NCBI RefSeq assembly: GCF_029873635.1
Contig: NC_080424.1
Coordinates: 613,501-677,500 of the forward strand
Length of the DNA: 64,000 nt
Reading direction: 5' to 3'
DNA from: Malania oleifera
Lineage: Eukaryota > Streptophyta > Magnoliopsida > Santalales > Ximeniaceae
The notes beneath the pieces are model-generated. The model was not told the origin of the DNA and did not search any database. It saw nothing but the letters and a program-made list of their open reading frames with translations. This document shows positions 49,401 to 58,400 of the stretch, piece by piece. Positions within the stretch are counted from its first letter, which is position 1. Every line of letters starts with the position of its first letter. The position numbers and the translations under genes were made by a program.

Positions 49401-52400
49401 CATAAATCAAGTTGATACTAAGGGTGAAGCCTCCTACTGAAGGGTTATATATCGGAGGGTGCCTCCTGAGTTAGTAGAGTTGAGGAAGCAACTTGATGAG
49501 TTATTGGATGGTGAAGGCATACTATATTAATTGTAGATTGCATACGTAGGTGGAATCAAGTTGAGATTTTTAAATTTTTTTGAAAGGTTGAGGAATTTCC
49601 ACATTTGATTTTTTCCCCTTTTTTCATGGATATTGATTGTGTGTATAATTGTTCAAAACACCTACTTGTTCTTTCAATACTATGTTTCAAGATTCAATGA
49701 ATGAATGCTTCTTTATCCGTAATATTTTATCAAGTGAGACCTTGACTATACAGTTTTTGAAGGGCCTTTCACTGGGTAGGACAGGTCTTTGACACCCTTG
49801 TCATTTTCATAATTTAAAATAAATTACTTCTAAATGCATGACAGATGCTTGTTTGACTTGCTTAACTTTTGAGACTCTTATTTCAATGAAGCATAGAATT
49901 GAGTTGATAATATTGTTATGCTCACTATTAGGAAACAAGGATTAGATTAGCAACTTGGAATATGGGGACACTTACAGGTAAAAACATGGAAATTGTGGAT
50001 ACAATGATTAGAAAGAGAATTAATATAATTTGCCTTCAAGAAACTAAGTGGGTGGGGGAGAAAGCTAGAGAAATCGATAAATCAGGATTTAAACTTTGGT
50101 ACACTGGAAAAGAAAAACATAAGAATGGAGTAGGCATTATTATAAACAAAAACTTAAAAGATAGCGTTGTGGATGTAACTAGAGTAAGTGATAGAATTAT
50201 AAAAATCAAGATGGTATTAGGACAAGAGATAATAAATATCATTAGTGCTTATGCTTCTCAAGTTGGCTTAATAGAAAATCTTAAGAGACAATTTTGGGAA
50301 GATATGGATTGTATTATACAAGGCATACCAGGGACTGAGAAAATATTTATCTAAGGAGATCTGAATGGACACGTTGGAAGAGATAATAAAAATTATGAGA
50401 GGATACATAGAGGATATAGATATGGAGACAAAAATGAGATGATCTTAGACCTTGCTATGTCATATGATTTTAGTATAATGAATACTTGCTTTAAGAAGAG
50501 AGAAGAATACTTAATAGCCTTTAAAAGTGGACAAAATAGAAGTCAAATAGATTTTTTTTAACTAGGAGGGTAGATCGTTTATCATGCAAGGATTGTAAAG
50601 TTATTCTAGGTGAAAGCCTAATCACATAACATAGAGTCTTAGTGTTAGATATATGTATTAAAAAATGGAAGAAAAAGAGAAAATAAACCAGTGTAGGAGA
50701 ACTAGATGGTGTAACCTAAAAGGAGAAAATATAATAAAATTTAAAGATAAAACGATCAAAGATGAGGATTGGACCATAGAGGATGAGATAGATACAAATA
50801 CTCTTTGGAATAGATTAGCTAGCTCTATTAAAAAGACAGCAAAAGAGATTTTAAGTGAATCAAGGAGAAGATTCTTGAATAGCAAAGAGAGTTGGTGGTG
50901 GGATAAAGATGTACAAAAAATCATAAAGACAAAAAGAATCTGGTATAAAACATGGCAAAAATGTAGAAACAGAGATAACTTTGAAAAATATAAGGAGGCA
51001 AGAAAAGATGCAAAAAGGGCCATTAGTGAAGCTAAATATAAATTTTTTAATAGTTTGTATGATAGATTAGGTACAAAAGAAGGGGAAAGAGATATATTTA
51101 AACTTGCTAAAGTTAGAGAAAGGAAGAGTAAGGACTTAGGAAATGTAAAATGTATAAAAAAGTGAGGATGATATTGTCTTGGTTAAGGATGAAGATATTA
51201 AAGAAAGATGACGAAGTTACTTTAGTAAGTTGTTTAACAAAAACCAAATAGAAGGCTTAAACTTAGAATTGTCAAATGAGAAAAAGACTAAAAATATAAG
51301 ATTTATTCATAAAATTAGAGTTAACGAAGTAAGTTTGTACCAAAAAAGATGAAAATTGGGAAAGCTATGGGACCAGATAACATCCCAATTGAAGTTTGGA
51401 AATGCTTGGGTGATAACGGAATTATATGGTTAACTAATTTATTTAATACAATTGTAAAAACTAAGAAAATGCTAGATGAATGGAGGAAAAACACTTTAAT
51501 ACCTATATACAAAAATAAAGGAGATATTGAAAATTGTAATAACTGTCGTGGAATTAAACTTATGAGTTATACAATGAAACTATGGGAAAGGGTAGTTGAA
51601 CAAAGATAAGGTTAGAAACGAAGATCTCAGAAAATGAATTTGGTTTTATGCCTGGGAAATCTACCACAGAAGCTATTTATCTTTTAAGAAGATTAATGAA
51701 AAAGTTTAGGGAAAAGAAGAGGGACTTGCATATGATATTTATTGACCTTGAGAAAACATATGATAGGATACCTAGGGAAGTTCTATGGTGGGTTTTAGAA
51801 AAAAAAGGGTGTATGTTATAGGCATACCGATGTCATTAAGGATATGTACGATGTAGTAATGACTAGTGTAAGGACTATAGATGGAGAAACTAGAGAATTA
51901 TCAATTACCATAGGTATACATCAAGGATATGCTTTGAGTCCTTATCTTTTTGCTTTAGTGATGAACCAATTGACTAGGAGTATTCAAAAGGAGGTTCCAT
52001 GGTGTATGTTGTTTGTAGATGATATTGTATTAATTGACGAAACTAGGGACGAAGTGGAGACTGAGTTAGAATTATGGAGAGAAGCTTTGGAATCTAGAGG
52101 CTTTAGGATAAGTAGAAATAAAACAGAATATATGAAATGTAATTTTTAGTAATGATAGGAGAAATATTGGAGACAAAGTTAAACTTGATGATGAAGAAAT
52201 AAATAACACTTGTAGATTTTGATACCTTGGATCTATTATGCAAGTGAAGGAGAAATTGAAGATGATGTAATGCATAGAGTTAAAGCAGGTTGGGTAAAAT
52301 GGAGAAGTGCTTCAAGTGTGCTATGTGCTATGTGATCATAGAATACCCTTAAAATTGAAAGGGAATTTTTATAGGACAGCTATAAGACTAACTATGCTAT

Positions 52401-55400
52401 ATGGATCGGAATGTTAGGCGATGAAGAAACATAATATCCAAAAAGTAAAAGTTGCGAGATGAGAATGCTTAGATGAATGAGTGGTATAACATTGAAAGAT
52501 AAATTAAGGAATGATCATATTCATGGTAAGTTAGGTGTTGCTCCTATAGAAGATAAGATAAGGGAGGGATAACTCAGATGGTATGGACACTTGCAATGTA
52601 GGCCACATAGTGCACCTGTGAGGAAGAGTGACTTAATTACTGTTGGGGGGGGGGGGTGCAGTAGAAGGGGTAGGGGTAGACCTAAAATAATTTGGGAGGA
52701 GATAGTGAGTAAGGATTTAATATCCTTGAATCTATCAAAAGAAATGGTCCATGATCGCATAAATTAGCGGAAAATGATTCATATAGCCAACCCTACTTAA
52801 TGGGACTAAGGCTTGGTTTTGTTGCTGTGTTGCTATTGTTGTTTGTGTGTGTTGTGCACATGCCTGCTGTATACACAGTTTATATCTGTACATTGTCGCT
52901 TATCATAATTAATAATGAATTATTCACTTCTAGTATATTGTTAACAAGGCAAGATAATAAGAAGTTAAGGTACTATTGAAAAAAAATCAAAGCAAGGACT
53001 CACATAAAATGGTGTTGGGTATATTCTATATGTAAAAGAACTCTTGATATTTAAATAAAATACTAAAATATAATTGTTGTAAATAAAATTCAATATATTG
53101 CATTTGATATGTTATTTTAAAATTTGACAAACTTTTAACCACCCTTTTTGCCTAGTATCTTCTTAGTGAGAATTTGAATGCACATGTGGCTGTATTTCAT
53201 TGAGTTCACTGTAAAATGTTGTCTTTTTGATAAAATTAATTTTTTAAAAAGGATGTGCACATGACTAAATAGCATGCTAAGGTGAATGAGTGGTGTAACA
53301 TTCAAGTATAAATTAAGCAATGAACATGTTCACAATAAGTTAGGAGTAGCACTAGTAGAAGATAAGATAAGAGAGAGGTGACATAGATGGTTTGGGCACT
53401 TAAAACATAGAGCAAGTAATGCACTAGTGAGAAGGAGTGAGCAAATTACTGTAACAAAATCAACCATTCTCGCAAAATGAACCCGGAAGTGCCAGTTTGT
53501 ACTAACAGAATTAGGAAATTGAATGTCTAATTTCCAGGGGATTGAGATGATGGGAAAATGGGGAATTTTGATTCTTCACTGTGTTGTCAACAAAATACTG
53601 AAGCTTTGGTTTATCCCCAAAAAATTGGAATTTATGCCTTTTTAACTCCTAGGTAACAAGGAGGATGAAACACCAAGCCTAAACCTGCTCTAGCTGGTGG
53701 GGTTTGGTTTCACAAGATAAGTTAATGATTTGGCAAAATTGTGAGTCTAACTTAACAGCAATCTAAGCCGCAAGGATTTTGTACTGTGTTACTGAAATTA
53801 TCAGACTTCATTTTAAAGATGAAATTCTTAGTCTATTATTTTCTGTACTTTTTTTTAAGCCAAGTGATGCATCGTACATATGTTGTTGCTGTTTATTTGC
53901 TCTCTCTCTCTCTCTCTGTGTTACTGGAAACCATCCTGAAACTTCATGGAAGATGTACTGCTATTTGGCAATGAATTAGATTGTTCTAGAAGTTTCAATT
54001 AGTTCTACTAAATAGAATCTGTAAAATTCTAGTTTCTTATTATTGATCTTTGCAAATGTTCTTGATGAGAACTGATCAATTATTAAATTTATGAGCAAGC
54101 ATTGATTTTTAATCATTTTGTTTCTTTTTTCAATAGATGATAATTTCATTATGAAGTTAATTGTCATTCACATATCATTGACAGGCTAATCCTCCTCAAT
54201 TGCATTCCAATCTGAAGTTCATCCAGCTGTACCGGAGGCAGGAAAAACTGGTCTCCGAAGTGGCTTATTATTTCACAAACCTTGTTTCTGCCAAATCATT
54301 TATTGTTGGCTTAGATGCTGGATCTCTTTCCATGGATGAAACTGAATTTCAGAAAGGCATGCAAGCAGCTAGAATGTCCCACAAGGTGATACAAGTAGAA
54401 CCTTCTTCCTCATTGGATTATGTAGGGACCGTAGTGGGGAAAACTAACATTGATCCTTCAACAAAAACACCTGAGAAAGTGACTCGAATGGAGCCCTCTC
54501 CCATCAGGGATGAGATGGCTACTTTGAGAGAGCAGGTTCAGTGCAATCCACCGACTAGAATATGTCATGAGGAATCCAGCATAAGTGGTGAGTTTGGTTA
54601 CCAAAATGCTGTTATCTTTCTCACTAAGGAAAAAACATATGACCTCACTGAACTAGCCAATTTGTGTAATGGTATTTGATGTTAAGATCAGCAAATAATT
54701 GTTACTGTATCAATTTGTCTATTAGGTTTAAATTGTTCAACTAGAATCATATGAACTTTTCTCACATATCAAATAGTACCTCTAATCTAACAATGTTAAA
54801 TTGTAAGGACTCAAACATACAAGTCTAGACCTATGAATCACACATGACTAACAATGAAAAGACATAATTGACCTCATCTCTTAGAACCCATGAATCACCA
54901 ATGACTAACGATGAAAAGACATAATTGACCTCATCTCTTAGAACCCATGCATTTCTCATTTCATCATCTTGAATTGATTCAAGCAAGAGATGAGATATAG
55001 ACATACAGCAGGTTTTTAGAAGAAAATGAGGGCAAAATTTCAAATTGTGCATTATTCATATATGTGAACTCACATGTTTTTGCTATTAAAATTTCACAAT
55101 AATACTAAGTGGAGGGGTCTATTTTGTGATCAAAGTTTAAGGCTCTAATTGATTGACCTTAAAACGTATGGGAAGTTTGATATATTGACAAACATTGAAA
55201 GTACCAACTTGGAATATAGGGACTCTTACGAGAAAAAGTATGGAAATAGTGAAAATAATGTTTAGAAGGAAAATTAATTTAGTCTACCTTCAAGGAACGA
55301 AATGGGTAGGAGAGAAAGCCAAGGAAATTGAATAATCAAGATTTAAAATTTGATACACTGGCAAAGAGAAACATAAAAATAGGGTGGATTTTATTATAGA

Positions 55401-58400
55401 TAGAGACCTAAAAGATAATGTAGTAGATTTTAAAAGAATAGGGGATAGGATCATTACAAACAAGTTAGTTTTAGGCCTAAAGATTGTGAACGTCATTAGT
55501 GCATATGCTCCCTAAATAGGCTTAATAGAAAATATGAAAAGACAATTTTGGAAAGATATGGATATATTTTAGAAGGGATCCTGATGTCTAAAAAGATATT
55601 CACAGGAGCTAATTTGAATGGTCACAATGAGAAGGATAACATAGGGTATGAGAGGATACATGGAGGCCATGGATATGAAGATAAAAATGAGTCTGGTGAT
55701 ACAATCTTAGATTTTTCCATGGCTTACGATTTGATTATATTGAATACTTGCTTTATAAGAAGAGAAGAACACTTAATAACTTTCAAGAATGAGTGCAATA
55801 AAAGCGAAATAGATTTCTTTTAACTAAGAACAGTGACCGTTTATCTTGTAAGGATTGTAAAGTTGTCCCAGGTGAAAGTTTGACTACACAACATAGTCTT
55901 AGTATTAAATACACATATTAAAGAATGGAAGAGAAAGAGTAGCATAAATCAACACGACAGGACAATATGGTGGAACTTGAAAGGAGATAATATAGTAAAA
56001 TTCAAAGATAATATGAACAAAGAGTGTGATTGGACAATAGGGGATAAGGTTGATGCAAATACTATTTGTAATAAAATGGCGAATTCTATCGTAAGGATAA
56101 CAAAAGAGGTTTTAGGTGAGTCCAAAGGAAGATACTTGGATAATAAAAAAAGTTGTGGTGGGATCAAGAAGTCCAAAAAGTCGTTGAGACAAAAAGAAAT
56201 TGGTATAAGATATGGAAAAATTGTAGAAATATAGAAAATCTTGAAAAATATAAAGAAGCAAGAAAAAAATGCAAAAAAGACTATCAATTAAACATTTAAA
56301 CATAGAGCTTATGATACTTTATATACTAAGCTAGATACAAAAGAAGGAAAAAAAGACATTTATAGACTTGCTAAAGTTAGAGAAAGCAACAGTAAAGATT
56401 TATGTTTTGTAAAATGTATAAAAGACGAGAATGATAATGTCTTAATAAGAGAGGAAGACATAAAGAAAGGTGACGAAGATACTTTGATAAGTTGTTCAAT
56501 GAAAACCAAAATGAAAGATTGAACTTGGAAGTGAAAAATGAAGAAAAGATTAAAAATAAGAGATATATTTGTAAAATTAGAGTCCTTGAATTTAAGATGA
56601 CAGGAAAAAAGATAAAAAGTGCAAAATCTATAGGACCAGATAAATACCAATTGGTGTTTGGAAATGTTTAGGGGATAAAAAAATTATTTGGTTAACTAAT
56701 TTATTCAATAATATTATAAAAACCAAGAAAATGCCAGAAGAATGAAGGAATTTACGTTAGTACCTCTGTATAAAAACAAATGCGACATTCAAAGCTGTAA
56801 TAACTATCATGGAATTAAGTTTATGAACCATACAATGAAATTATGGGAAAGACTAATTGAAAATAGAATAATATTAGAAACAAAGATTTCAGAAAATCAA
56901 ATTGGTTTTATTCTTGAGAGATCAATAATAGAAGCTATTTATCTTTTAAGAGTTTAATGGAAAAGTTTAGGGAAAAGAAGAAGGACTTGCATATGGTTTT
57001 TATTAATCTAGAGAAAGCTTATGATAGAGTACCTAGGGAAGTGCTTTGGTGGGTATTAGGAAAGAAGAGTGTTTGCAATAGATATATGGAGGTCATTAAA
57101 GATATGTATGATAGACTAGTGACTAGCGTTAGGACCGTAGGAGGAGAGTCTAGAGAGTTCCCAATCTCTATAGGTGTTCATCAAGGCTCTACTTTGAGTC
57201 CTTATCTTTTTACTTTAGTAATTGATGAAATTACTAGGAATATCCAAGATGGGATCCCTTGGTGTATGTTATTTGCAGATGATATTGTGTTAATTGATGA
57301 TAGTAGAAGTAGAGTTGAATCTACACTAGAACTTTGGAGAGCCACATTAGAGTCTAAAGGGTTTAGGATAAGTAGGAATAAGATTGAATATATGAAATGT
57401 AATTTTAGTAATATACGGAGTAGCAATAGAGAGAAGGTTAAACTGAATAATCAAGAAATTAATAGCACTGATAGATTTAGATATTTTGGATCTGTTATGT
57501 AAGGTAAAAGGGAAATTAAAGAAAATGTAGTACATAAAATTAAGACAAGTTGGGTAAAATGGAGGAGTGCATCAAGTGTATTGTGTGACCGTAGAGTACC
57601 CTTACAATTAAAAGAAAGTTTTATAAGATGGATATAAGGCCAACTATGCTATATGGTTCATAATGTTTGGGCATTTAAAATGCTTGTTTAGGAGAGCACC
57701 TGTGAGGAGTGAGTTAGTTATGGTTTCCGACATGAAAGGGGTAGGAGTAGCGGAGTAGGCCTAAAATTACTTGGAATGAGGTAGTGAGAAAAAAATTTAT
57801 AGCCCTTAATCTAATAGAGGAAAATGATTTGGATTGGGTGAATTGGTGGAAAAGGATTCATGTAGCTGACTCCACCTAGTAGGACTTAAGGCTTGTAGTT
57901 GTTGAAAGTGCCGGCTTGATAATCACTAATTTTTATGTAGATACATGTGTGAGATTTCATGTAGATTCATTTTCTTTTATGATGTACCAGATGGATTCTG
58001 GAAAAATTTACAGACTCCTTGAGGGTTAAACCTTACCAAATGTTAGCTTGTGTGTATATGTTCACTAGGACATTTCTAACCCTTGTTTTTGCAAATACCT
58101 TGGCAACATCAGGTGGGTCTCGTTACCCCTTTATGGAAGTTGAGGCTGGAGACCTAACTGTTGGAGATGTGGAGAGACTGCTAAGTTTGTACAAGGATGT
58201 GGTCACGAAGTATACAGGCCTTTGCAGGACTTTTAGGCAATATTTGCCAAAGTTAGGAGATCCTGCTCTTCTGACGGAACCAATGTTTTTCAAACATAGC
58301 CCTGAGGAAATGAATGCAAATGTCAACCAAGAGAGAGAACAAAGAAATTTGTAAGTATGTTTTGATGTCACAGATTTGAAGTTGCTTTAGGTTTTTCAGT

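Larger units (their letters stand above)
49925..52850 (+). mobile_element. RTE-type LINE, nearly full-length but dead
   Basis: An APE endonuclease (49930-50580), a linker (50665-51165) and RT (51349-52150) with a C-terminal HDRIN/DRK-type end are followed by a TTG/TTTTG-rich 3' tail (about 52800-52850). A single ORF with endonuclease then RT, no ORF1 and no zf-RVT, is the RTE clade pattern. Stops and frameshifts are present, but fewer than in the L1 elements. A run of 12 G (52645-52656) lies near the 3' end. Confidence 0.88.
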
